Assembly: GCA_025451755.1 (NCBI GenBank)
Contig: JANWJT010000016.1
Span: 1 to 38,145, forward strand
Length of the DNA: 38,145 bases
Direction: 5' to 3'
Source of the DNA: Candidatus Microgenomates bacterium
Lineage (GTDB): Bacteria; Patescibacteriota; Microgenomatia; Levybacterales; UBA12049
Shown here: positions 7,398 through 14,179 of the stretch, piece by piece
How positions within the stretch are numbered: position 1 is the stretch's first letter
How the letters are laid out: each line of letters opens with the position of its first letter
Notes under the pieces: model-generated
Told to the model about the DNA's origin: nothing
What the model saw: the letters and a program-made list of their open reading frames with translations, nothing else
The model's database searches: none
Program-made: the position numbers and the translations under genes

Positions 7398-7413
7398 ACA
7401 CTACTCATAGTGC
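7398..7413. promoter_or_regulatory. Candidate NrdR box
   Basis: ACACTACTCATAGTGC matches 12 of 16 positions of the consensus ACACwATATmTwGTGT as I recall it, and keeps the palindromic ends CACTA/TAGTG. It lies upstream of nrdR and overlaps the -35 position of the proposed promoter. NrdR boxes usually occur in pairs; I see no convincing second box, only a weak CTAT...ATAG palindrome just beyond it (7413-7425). Confidence 0.55.
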
Positions 7414-7506
7414 TATGAACGATAGTATTACGCTAGATCTGGCGTGTCAACTAGTAATTTATGTATCAAAAGGCATCATCATTTTTTTTAGCTTCGGTTT
7501 TTATCA

Positions 7507-7525
7507 TTTTGCTCAAAGAGCAAAA
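7507..7525. other. Hairpin TTTTGCTC-aaa-GAGCAAAA in the gap before nrdR
   Basis: A perfect 8-bp stem with a 3-nt loop in the 290-bp gap between the DUF5667 gene and nrdR. The flanking A-run is on the wrong side for a minus-strand terminator, and no plus-strand gene ends here. The rest of the gap holds the nrdR promoter region; the plus-strand 69-aa ORF there has no family features. Confidence 0.4.
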
Positions 7526-7624
7526 AAAGAGGGTACAAAATTTAGGTCAATATTAAGATATGATGAAATTTATAAATTAAAACTTGTTCGTTTGAAGAAA
7601 TTTAGACTGTGTTTAAAAGCTTAA

Positions 7625-8170
7625 TTATTTTAACTTTTTTTCGAATTCTTCCATTCTTTTATCGTCTGCAATGAGCTTCTGTTTAATATCACCGCTACTT
7701 ATATTTATTAAACCTTTTATAACATCTCTGTGCTTTAAAGATGCTAAATAGAATCTGCGAGAAATATCTGTTGTAACAATTCCCTGTTCTCTTGCTCTTT
7801 CTATTTCGGCAATACCTTTTTCAAAATAATTTTCTCCTTTTGAAATTGTAGTTTCCCCCAATGAATATTTACTTTCTCCTTTTTTGAAAAGCAGAAGACC
7901 TTCGTTTAATCTCTTGTCCGATTGGAGTAGCTCAAAATTTGCTTTTTTAATTGGATCAGAAATTAAGAATTCTATAACTCTATCTCTAATTGCCTTTAAA
8001 AAATAAAGTGGGTTGTCTGGCAAAAGTCCAGGGTATGGAAGTGTATAATCAATAGTTTTAATAGAGGAAGGAGTAGAAATACTGCCTTCTTTCGGAGCTT
8101 CTTGAGCAAGAGAAATTCCAACAGAAAATAAAAAAATTAAAGGGACTATTAATGCAATAAATTTCTTCAT
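7625..8170 (-). CDS. Secreted DUF5667-domain protein
   Basis: 181 residues starting at the ATG at 8170. This overlaps the upstream stop as ATGA and places a clean signal peptide (MKKFIALIVPLIFLFSVGIS, then LAQEA) at the N-terminus. The track's longer version adds eight residues that overlap the neighbour. The core, YTLPYPGLLPDNPLYFLKAI followed by RDRV, is the hallmark of DUF5667, a helical extracytoplasmic domain of unknown function found widely in CPR and Actinobacteria. The remainder is amphipathic helices (ISKGENYFEKGIAEIERARE). The product is probably exported and may sit at the cell surface. It is co-transcribed with the CBS-methyltransferase gene. Confidence 0.85.
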   Translation of the reverse strand: MKKFIALIVPLIFLFSVGISLAQEAPKEGSISTPSSIKTIDYTLPYPGLLPDNPLYFLKAIRDRVIEFLISDPIKKANFELLQSDKRLNEGLLLFKKGESKYSLGETTISKGENYFEKGIAEIERAREQGIVTTDISRRFYLASLKHRDVIKGLINISSGDIKQKLIADDKRMEEFEKKLK

Positions 8171-9432
8171 TTTACAGCGACTATATTGAGCCAATCACTT
8201 TCTAAAACTTTAAACGGCTTTCTAAGTAGATAGTCCCAACGTCTTCCGTCAAATGCTCCACCATAGAAAGATACTTTTGTAAAGCCGCTTCTTTTTAGAA
8301 CTTTTCCGAAAATTTCTTTATTGCTATATGCCATTAAGCTATTTCTTACACCGGATGATTTCCACCTTTTGCCTCCATCTGACACAAGAATTGCAAATGT
8401 TTTAAGAATTGTTTTATATCTTTCTATGGGCAGGTCATAAAACTCTAAGAATGCATATTCTTTATTTGGTTCTCCTGAAAGCTTGGCAAAATTAAAACTT
8501 AAAATTCTATTTTTTACTTTAATTACCTTATCGAAGTTTGTTATTTGAAGAATTAGTATGCCATTCTTCGAAAGACTCTTTGCCGTTTGTTTTATAACTT
8601 CTTGAAAATCATGAGGATTATGAGACAAAGTATTTCCTAACATCAGCACTGCATCAAAAGGTTGTGCCAGCTTTGATCCTAAGTCTGTATAGCTTCCTTT
8701 ATAAAATTTAAGTCGGGACAATGCTTCTTTCGAAAGAACTTCTTTTCTCCTGTTCGCTTCTCTAATCATGCCATGACTTCGATCAATGCCTGTAACATTG
8801 AATCCCCTCCCTGCAAGATCTATTGAATGATCTCCTGTTCCGCATCCTATATCAAGTATTGTTTTTACTTTATGCTGATCGAATACTTTAATAAGATCTG
8901 GAATTTCATGAGAAAGCCTATTTTCCACATCAACTGCTGCATAATATGTTTTAGAAAGCCAATCATTGTATTCCTCATCTTCTGTAAATAAAAGTCTATC
9001 GCCTACAAGTGTTCTAAAAATATCTCCTTTTGAAATTATTCCAATAAGATTTTTGTTTTTATCAACAACAGGAAGTCTTCCAACTTTTTCTATAAACATC
9101 AAGGACTGGGCTCGTAAAAGAGGTGTATCGGGAGTTACTCTGGTAATTTTCGTACTCATTATTTTATCTGCAGTAAGCTCAAAAATATCCTGAACTTTTT
9201 TCTCCATTCCTTCAAAATCACCTTCCCTGAATGGATCTTGCGCATATTCATCAAGAGATGGATAAAATTGGCTTAGTATGTCTCTTTCTGTAATGAAACC
9301 GACTACTTTTTTATTTTTACAAACCGGAACCCCATTTATTCCGCGACCGAAAATAAGAAGAGACACATCTTTTACTTTAGTGTCCGATAAGACATGATCC
9401 ACATGGCGTGACATTGCATCAGATACTTTCAT
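8167..9432 (-). CDS. CBS-domain pair fused to a class I SAM-dependent methyltransferase
   Basis: 421 residues in two parts. Residues 1-145 are two CBS motifs (MKVSDAMSRHVDHVLSD...GVPV...GFITERDIL, and DKIMSTKITRVTPDTPLLRA...GRLPVVD...GIISKGDIF), which usually bind adenine nucleotides or SAM. Residues about 160-330 are a Rossmann methyltransferase with motif I TILDIGCGTGDHS (191-203), acidic GID at 215-217, and a DAVLMLGNTLSH motif IV region. The last 90 residues (ILVSDGGKRWKSS...YGGAFDGRRW) resemble the C-terminus of small-molecule or ubiE-like methyltransferases. The substrate is unknown. The arrangement suggests methylation gated by adenylate or SAM levels (inference). The downstream DUF5667 gene overlaps by 4 nt. 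Confidence 0.85.
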   Translation of the reverse strand: MKVSDAMSRHVDHVLSDTKVKDVSLLIFGRGINGVPVCKNKKVVGFITERDILSQFYPSLDEYAQDPFREGDFEGMEKKVQDIFELTADKIMSTKITRVTPDTPLLRAQSLMFIEKVGRLPVVDKNKNLIGIISKGDIFRTLVGDRLLFTEDEEYNDWLSKTYYAAVDVENRLSHEIPDLIKVFDQHKVKTILDIGCGTGDHSIDLAGRGFNVTGIDRSHGMIREANRRKEVLSKEALSRLKFYKGSYTDLGSKLAQPFDAVLMLGNTLSHNPHDFQEVIKQTAKSLSKNGILILQITNFDKVIKVKNRILSFNFAKLSGEPNKEYAFLEFYDLPIERYKTILKTFAILVSDGGKRWKSSGVRNSLMAYSNKEIFGKVLKRSGFTKVSFYGGAFDGRRWDYLLRKPFKVLESDWLNIVAVK

Positions 9433-9552
9433 AATTACGCCTTAAATTTAGCACGAAACCCTCTAAATAGCAAGTGGAATAAAATTGCTTTTGTAAAATG
9501 TATATAATACCCGAAAATATCTAAAAAACTTCTTCGACAACCTCTTTTTAAT

Positions 9553-9581
9553 TTGACAAATATACCTAAATATGATATAAG
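9553..9581 (+). promoter_or_regulatory. Promoter TTGACA-17-TATAAG
   Basis: A perfect -35 (TTGACA, 9553-9558) with a 17-nt spacer to TATAAG (9576-9581, 5 of 6). The predicted RNA start near 9588 puts a hairpin at the very 5' end of the transcript of the phosphatase-like gene. Confidence 0.7.
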
Positions 9582-9590
9582 CCTATAACT

Positions 9591-9612
9591 CTGGGACAAA
9601 CTCCCAGTTTTT
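9591..9612 (+). promoter_or_regulatory. 5'-leader hairpin with U-tract before the phosphatase gene
   Basis: CTGGGA-caaac-TCCCAG followed by TTTTT. It has the form of an intrinsic terminator or attenuator but lies only about 3 nt from the predicted RNA start and 4 nt before the first ATG (9617). A 5'-end stability hairpin is at least as likely. No Shine-Dalgarno is seen. Confidence 0.45.
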
Positions 9613-9616
9613 GTAT

Positions 9617-10576
9617 ATGGGCGCAATGCAAGAATCAGGCAGAACAAACGGAGAGCCTTTATCGGAAAGGGAGGTTAGAAAACGAACTCGAAGCATTTTC
9701 TCAGACTATGCCGATAAAGCAAACCAAATACTGCACCCTATGGTTGAAAGAGGCGAAGGGAAAAATGTTTTAGGATCTGTCCCAGGCAGACCCGATGATG
9801 AACAATACCAAATCGACGCAATGGGAGAAGCAATACTTAAGAACTTTATAAGAGATGTAAATCTTCCAGCTTTTGTTTTTGGGGAACATGGTACTTATGA
9901 TTCTTCTGATGGTAAACCTCAAGTGGTTTTTACAATAGACTCTTTCGATAACTCAAGTGAGTTTAGTATGGGACTTGACACTCCGGTATATTCTGTTTTA
10001 GGAGGATATAATCCGGACGGTTCTCCAATAGGAGCCGTTGTTCTTGATATAAGGGGACAAAAAGCCTATGTTTCAATCAGGAAAACAAACGGAATCACAG
10101 ATCTTTCTTCAATAGATAGGCATACTAAAGAGATTGAACCACTTCCAATAATAAATTCGATTAATAGTGATAAATTAACCATAGCAACATATTTAGGTAG
10201 CAATGACTATAGTTTAAAGTTTGTTGATAATTTTAGAGGTATGATAGAAAATATGCCAAAGAAATCAAGAATTTATCCTAATGGGGGTTCTTTTATCTAT
10301 GCATTTTTGGCAACAGGAGCAGTAGATGCATATGTAATGTTTGATGAGCCTCATTCGGAAATCTTACCAGGGCTTCCTCTTGCTCTCGCAGCAGGATGCG
10401 TAGCATCAAGCATAGATCTGGAAACTGGGCAAGTTGAAGAATATAAATTTAATCCTGAGTTCATTACAGATCCTGAAGGATACACTCATGGAACAGTTCC
10501 TTTATTTATCGCTGCAAGAAGCTCAAAGCTTAGAGATGAAATAGTTGGATATTATTTAAAAGGGAGAATAGATTAA
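9617..10576 (+). CDS. Inositol-monophosphatase / fructose-1,6-bisphosphatase superfamily protein
   Basis: 319 residues from the ATG at 9617; a second ATG at 9626 is possible, and the TTG at 9611 in the ORF track is unlikely because it lies in the leader U-tract. The Li-sensitive phosphatase signature is present in modified form: FGEHGT where the family has GEE, FTIDSFDNSSEF where it has DPIDGT..F, and a C-terminal GAVDAYVMFDEPHSEILPGL in place of the usual DAY...WD.AAG block. The metal-binding acidic residues are mostly kept, so a Mg-dependent sugar-phosphate or inositol-phosphate phosphatase is likely. The substrate is not predictable. The DNS in place of DGT is atypical. The stop overlaps the convergent cmk-like gene stop within TTAA. 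Confidence 0.75.
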   Translation: MGAMQESGRTNGEPLSEREVRKRTRSIFSDYADKANQILHPMVERGEGKNVLGSVPGRPDDEQYQIDAMGEAILKNFIRDVNLPAFVFGEHGTYDSSDGKPQVVFTIDSFDNSSEFSMGLDTPVYSVLGGYNPDGSPIGAVVLDIRGQKAYVSIRKTNGITDLSSIDRHTKEIEPLPIINSINSDKLTIATYLGSNDYSLKFVDNFRGMIENMPKKSRIYPNGGSFIYAFLATGAVDAYVMFDEPHSEILPGLPLALAAGCVASSIDLETGQVEEYKFNPEFITDPEGYTHGTVPLFIAARSSKLRDEIVGYYLKGRID

Positions 10577-11154
10577 GAAAGTCCAATTTCTTTGAGAACG
10601 ATTTTTAGAGCTTCTTCGGCATTGTGATTGTAGGTATTAATTATTAAATCGTAATAATCTTTCTTCCAATAGATCCAATCTTTGTCATCTTGTGCATAAA
10701 GCCTTCTCCATTTATCAAGGTTTCTTTTTTCCCTCTCTATTACTTCATTTTTTGCCTCATCAACCGAAATTTTATCTCTATTAACAAGTCTGTCTATTCT
10801 AATATCTTTTTTGTCATTTCCCTTCTCATCTTCGCAAACAACTAAAATTTTATAAACACCTTCTATTCCTTTTGCATCAAATCCTGCAAGGTGGCTTTGT
10901 ATTATTCTATTTTTTTCTTCTTTTAAAATTTTTTTAACCATTTCCTCATATTCCAAATCAAAATGGTCTGGTCTTTTATTAGTCTCAATTATATCTGCTC
11001 CAACTTCTTTATTAATGCGGCGCATGATTTGCCCTCCTTCAAGAATTTCCCATCCCAAAACTTCAGAAAGTTTAACTGCTAAAGTCGTAGCGCCACTTCC
11101 AATTCTTCCTGAAATTGTTATATTTTTTATTTCTCTTAAATCTTTTGGATTCAT
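10573..11154 (-). CDS. Cytidylate-kinase-like P-loop kinase
   Basis: 193 residues. It opens with ITISGRIGSGATTLA, a P-loop (about 16-25) of the type found in archaeal-type cytidylate kinases and the 'cytidylate kinase-like' family. It continues with FDLEYEEMVKKIL, the central RIIQSHLAGFDA strand and RIDRLVNRDKISVDEAKNEV, the Arg-rich lid. The likely reaction is ATP + (d)CMP to (d)CDP, though some of these relatives phosphorylate other substrates. A TGCTATAGT extended -10 lies 11 nt before the ATG, so the leader is very short. The gene ends tail-to-tail with the phosphatase gene. Confidence 0.82.
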   Translation of the reverse strand: MNPKDLREIKNITISGRIGSGATTLAVKLSEVLGWEILEGGQIMRRINKEVGADIIETNKRPDHFDLEYEEMVKKILKEEKNRIIQSHLAGFDAKGIEGVYKILVVCEDEKGNDKKDIRIDRLVNRDKISVDEAKNEVIEREKRNLDKWRRLYAQDDKDWIYWKKDYYDLIINTYNHNAEEALKIVLKEIGLS

Positions 11155-11189
11155 GATAATGAATAACTATAGCAGATAATTTATGATTT

Positions 11190-11236
11190 GGAAATTAGGA
11201 TTTATTTAGGATTTAGAAATTAGAAATTAGGATTTA
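11190..11236. repeat. Short AT-rich direct repeats (GAAATTAGGATTTA units)
   Basis: GGAAATTAGGATTTA at 11190-11204 and AGAAATTAGAAATTAGGATTTA at 11215-11236 are variants of one unit, with TTTAGGATTTAG between. The array runs over the 3' end of gap, so the last gap codons (Asn-Pro-Asn-Phe-stop) are repeat-derived. It may be slippage or recombination-generated intergenic filler. Confidence 0.6.
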
Positions 11237-12275
11237 ATTTGCTGCCTACCATTAGAACCTCTTCAACTAATCGGTTGCAATATCCATATTCATTATCATA
11301 CCAAGCTATAACTTTTAGCATATTTCCGCCGACCACCTGGGTAAGCGAAAGGTCAACAATTGCAGAATGCGGGTTTCCAATAATATCGCTTGACACAATT
11401 GGATCTTCTGTTATTTCAAGAATTCCCTGATATTCAGTTTTTTGTGCTTCTTTTTTTAATATTTCATTCACTTCTTCCGTTGTCGTATTCCTCTTTAAGA
11501 GAAATGTAAAATCCGATAGAGAACCTGCTTTAACAGGAACTCTTATTGCCAAACCATCAAATAATCCTTCTAGCTCTGGCAAAGCTTGGGCTGCCGCAAT
11601 TGTTGCACCGGTTGAAGTTGGAATAATATTTTCTGCCGCCGCCCGGGCTCGTCTATAATCATCGTGCCCCCCGTCTTGAAGACGCTGGTCTGATGTGTAT
11701 CCGTGAATTGTTGTCATCATTGCCTTTTCTACTCCAAAATTATCTACAATTACCTTAGCAACAGGAGTAATGCAGTTTGTAGTGCAAGATGCGTTGTTAA
11801 TTAATTTTTCTCCGCTGTAATCTTTTGCATTTACCGATAAAACATAAGTTGGAACCTCCCCCGACTTTGCGGGTGCAGATAAAACTACAGATTTTGCACC
11901 GGCAGTTAAATGAGTTTTTAGTTTTTCTTCTGAAGTAAAGTGTCCTGTTGATTCAATAACTACATCTACATTTAAATCTTTCCACGGCAAAAGAGTGGGA
12001 TCTTTCTGAGAAAAAACCGGAATCTCCTTTCCATCAATTACTAACGAGCCGATAGAATCTTTGAGATTTGGGTTTTGTGGATTAAAACTTAAAGTGTGAT
12101 TGTTAAGTATTCCGTAAGAAGTATCGTATTTTAGGAGATACATCCAGCCTTTAATATCTGTTGAGGAACCTGCGTTTATTGCAACTACATCTATTTCTTG
12201 CGAGTGTTTTTCCAGAATTACTCTATGCGAAACTCTGCCAATCCTTCCGTATCCATTTATTGCAACACGAACCAT
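11220..12275 (-). CDS. gap: Glyceraldehyde-3-phosphate dehydrogenase (phosphorylating)
   Basis: Oxidises glyceraldehyde-3-phosphate to 1,3-bisphosphoglycerate with NAD(P), cytoplasmic, in lower glycolysis with pgk (18737-19807). The Rossmann start INGYGRIGR, the active-site NNASCTTNC (Cys164), TIHGYTSDQRLQDGGHDDYRRARAA and the C-terminal WYDNEYGY are all present, and 351 aa is normal. The residue usually Asp or Leu in NAD-specific enzymes after the second beta strand is VAINAGSS here, closer to NADP-accepting GapB types, so dual cofactor use is possible (inference). The -10 TATACT ends 6 nt before the ATG, implying a leaderless mRNA. The last codons lie in an AT-rich repeat. Confidence 0.97.
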   Translation of the reverse strand: MVRVAINGYGRIGRVSHRVILEKHSQEIDVVAINAGSSTDIKGWMYLLKYDTSYGILNNHTLSFNPQNPNLKDSIGSLVIDGKEIPVFSQKDPTLLPWKDLNVDVVIESTGHFTSEEKLKTHLTAGAKSVVLSAPAKSGEVPTYVLSVNAKDYSGEKLINNASCTTNCITPVAKVIVDNFGVEKAMMTTIHGYTSDQRLQDGGHDDYRRARAAAENIIPTSTGATIAAAQALPELEGLFDGLAIRVPVKAGSLSDFTFLLKRNTTTEEVNEILKKEAQKTEYQGILEITEDPIVSSDIIGNPHSAIVDLSLTQVVGGNMLKVIAWYDNEYGYCNRLVEEVLMVGSKLNPNF

Positions 12276-12281
12276 ACAATT

Positions 12282-12287
12282 AGTATA
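12282..12287 (-). promoter_or_regulatory. gap -10 box placing +1 at the ATG
   Basis: TATACT on the minus strand, then six bases (AATTGT), then ATG. The expected transcription start coincides with the start codon, so the mRNA is predicted to be leaderless. Confidence 0.55.
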
Positions 12288-12326
12288 TGAAACATAAAAA
12301 ACTTCAGCAAGAGGGAAAGATTATTA

Positions 12327-12335
12327 TGTTATAAT
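12327..12335 (+). promoter_or_regulatory. Extended -10 TGTTATAAT of the central-carbon operon
   Basis: TGT plus a perfect TATAAT (12330-12335), then TTCGCT and ATG at 12342. The expected +1 is the A of the ATG. It would drive the six-gene run 12342-18053. Confidence 0.65.
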
Positions 12336-12341
12336 TTCGCT

Positions 12342-12884
12342 ATGGAACCTAAGATAGATGCTTCTCCAGTTGCAGAAAGACCACCTGCGAAACAAAAAAT
12401 CGTGGATTTCTTAGGATTAGGCGATGCAAAACCAGAAAGTCAGCTTCGTCAAGAATTAGGGAAAAGAACCAAAGAAACTCCCTGGTGGCTGAAAGAGAGC
12501 TTCAGAGATCTAAATGGCAAAGAGATTAAAGGACCTGTGGACCCAATAAGTAAGCTAAGAGCGGACTTAAAAACATCAAATGCGAGAAGTTTATCTGCTC
12601 CCCTTATAAATGAGACGCACTACGCCGAAGGAAAAAGCGGAGACAGAAATGGCGAGGTAGTAGATTGGTCTGTTTTCCCTATTTATTCGGATATGGTAGA
12701 TGCAGCAACAGAAATTCTTGCTAACGTTGGTTTTAATCCAAATTTTATACAGGGAGAGGATTGGATTATTCCAGAACCTGAATCTAGAGCTTTCCCAACA
12801 ATCTACGAAGACTTGCAAGTTTTAGTTTTAAGAGATAAAATTGGCGGGAGAATACAAAGAGTAGATCTAATTGCCCACAAATAA
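12342..12884 (+). CDS. Hypothetical protein leading the carbon-metabolism operon
   Basis: 180 residues, not recognised. There is no signal peptide, membrane segment or cysteine pattern. The N-terminal 35 residues are Pro/Lys-rich; then TPWWLKESFRDLNGKEI and, near the end, EDLQVLVLRDKIGGRIQRVD look like ordered structure. The start sits exactly at the predicted transcription start, so it is the leaderless first gene of the operon. It overlaps glycerate kinase by 1 nt (TAATG). Its constant company would point to a metabolic or regulatory role, but none can be named. Confidence 0.65.
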   Translation: MEPKIDASPVAERPPAKQKIVDFLGLGDAKPESQLRQELGKRTKETPWWLKESFRDLNGKEIKGPVDPISKLRADLKTSNARSLSAPLINETHYAEGKSGDRNGEVVDWSVFPIYSDMVDAATEILANVGFNPNFIQGEDWIIPEPESRAFPTIYEDLQVLVLRDKIGGRIQRVDLIAHK

Positions 12885-14167
12885 TGTTTATTAAGAATTT
12901 TGATAAGCTTGCCACAACTCCTCAGAGAAAAATTGTTTTAACTTTAATCGAAGAAGCTTTAGCTTCTATTCAGTCTGAAGATGTTGTCAACAATAGTGTA
13001 AAAATCAATGAAAATAACTTGGTTATTAAAGATCAAATATTGAATCTAGCAAACTTCGAAAGAATCTTTTTGATAGGATTCGGAAAAGGTTCTGCTAACA
13101 ACTCAAGATTGATAGAGGAAAAACTTGGAGATAAGCTTACGGAAGGTTATGTTATTGATGCAAGCCCTGAGACATTTAAAAAAATTCAATTCATTAAAGG
13201 CACTCACCCTCTACCCTCCCAACAAAACGTAGACTTCACAGATAATTTGATTAAAAGATTTAAAGAATTAAATCTCACTGAAAAAGATTTGGTACTTGTT
13301 GTTGTTTGTGGTGGTGGATCGGCAATGCTTGTTCATCCATACAAAATAAGTCTTGATGAAAAAATTGCAGTGAACAAGGCTCTCCTTGAATCAGGAGCCG
13401 ATATTTTAGAAATGAATACGGTCAGACAGCATTTATCGACTATCAAAGGTGGCGGGCTTGCAGAGATTCTTTATCCCGCGCACATTACCTCTTTAATTTT
13501 TTCAGACGTTCCGGGGAATAATCTTTCATATATTGCATCCGGCCCGACAGTCAAAGACGATACTACCATAGATGATGCAATTAATCTTTTGAAAAAATAT
13601 AATCTTCTGGAAAAACTTGAGCTTAAAAGAGAAGATTTTTCGGAAAATCCAAAAGAAGAAAAGTTTTTTACAAATGTGTCTAACATTTTGATCTTGAGTA
13701 ATCTCACAGCGCTTGAAGCAATGAAGGAAAAGGGAAGGAAAATGGGTATTAATACAGTCATTTATTCTGACGAATTTGAGGCAGATGCAAAAAAAGCAGG
13801 CCTTGAGCTAATCGGCATAGCTTCTCCAAATTCAATTCTTCTTGTCGGAGGAGAAACCACCGTTAAAGTGACCGGAAGTGGGCAAGGCGGGCGAAATCAG
13901 GAATTGGTTTTAAGTACATTATCAGATATTGATGAAAAAACGATTGTATGTTCTTTTGGCTCTGACGGCTGGGATAATTCCCATTTTGCAGGTGCAATTG
14001 GCGATGTTAAAACATTGCAAAGAGCAAAAGAATTAGATCTTAATCTTCAAGATTTTCTGAATAACGATAATAGTTTAGAGTTTTTTGAAAAAGTTGGTGA
14101 TGGAATAGAAACAGGGAGACTTCCCTCAAACGTTTCGGATTTGATAATAGTCTATAAATACCTGTAA
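12884..14167 (+). CDS. Glycerate 2-kinase, MOFRL/DUF4147 family
   Basis: Phosphorylates D-glycerate to 2-phosphoglycerate, feeding lower glycolysis in the cytoplasm. The 427-residue protein has the DUF4147 N-terminal part (FLIGFGKGSANNS, GTHPLPSQQNV, VVCGGGSAMLVHP, EMNTVRQHLSTIKGGGLA, SDVPGNNLSYIASGPT) and a C-terminal MOFRL domain from about residue 310 (ILLVGGETTVKVTGSGQGGRNQE ... FGSDGWDNSHFAGAIGD). It belongs to the GckA/TtuD-type class, not the GlxK class. SDGWD replaces the common TDGxDG, a mild variation. It overlaps the upstream gene by 1 nt and precedes transketolase by 12 nt. With the FAD oxidase at the operon's end it could serve glycerate or glycolate use. Confidence 0.92.
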   Translation: MFIKNFDKLATTPQRKIVLTLIEEALASIQSEDVVNNSVKINENNLVIKDQILNLANFERIFLIGFGKGSANNSRLIEEKLGDKLTEGYVIDASPETFKKIQFIKGTHPLPSQQNVDFTDNLIKRFKELNLTEKDLVLVVVCGGGSAMLVHPYKISLDEKIAVNKALLESGADILEMNTVRQHLSTIKGGGLAEILYPAHITSLIFSDVPGNNLSYIASGPTVKDDTTIDDAINLLKKYNLLEKLELKREDFSENPKEEKFFTNVSNILILSNLTALEAMKEKGRKMGINTVIYSDEFEADAKKAGLELIGIASPNSILLVGGETTVKVTGSGQGGRNQELVLSTLSDIDEKTIVCSFGSDGWDNSHFAGAIGDVKTLQRAKELDLNLQDFLNNDNSLEFFEKVGDGIETGRLPSNVSDLIIVYKYL

Positions 14168-14179
14168 GATAGAATAAGA

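Noticed and set aside
7507-7525. Intrinsic terminator
   Set aside because: The stem is perfect but the T-run is on the 5' side for the only relevant strand.
7415-7624. 69-aa plus-strand ORF in the nrdR upstream gap
   Set aside because: No family features or ribosome site, and it starts inside the candidate NrdR region; most likely chance.
9435-9647. 70-aa minus-strand ORF
   Set aside because: Overlaps the promoter and start of the phosphatase gene and has no recognisable features.
11184-11236. CRISPR-like array
   Set aside because: Units are 10-15 bp, AT-rich, without unique spacers or cas genes; simple direct repeats.
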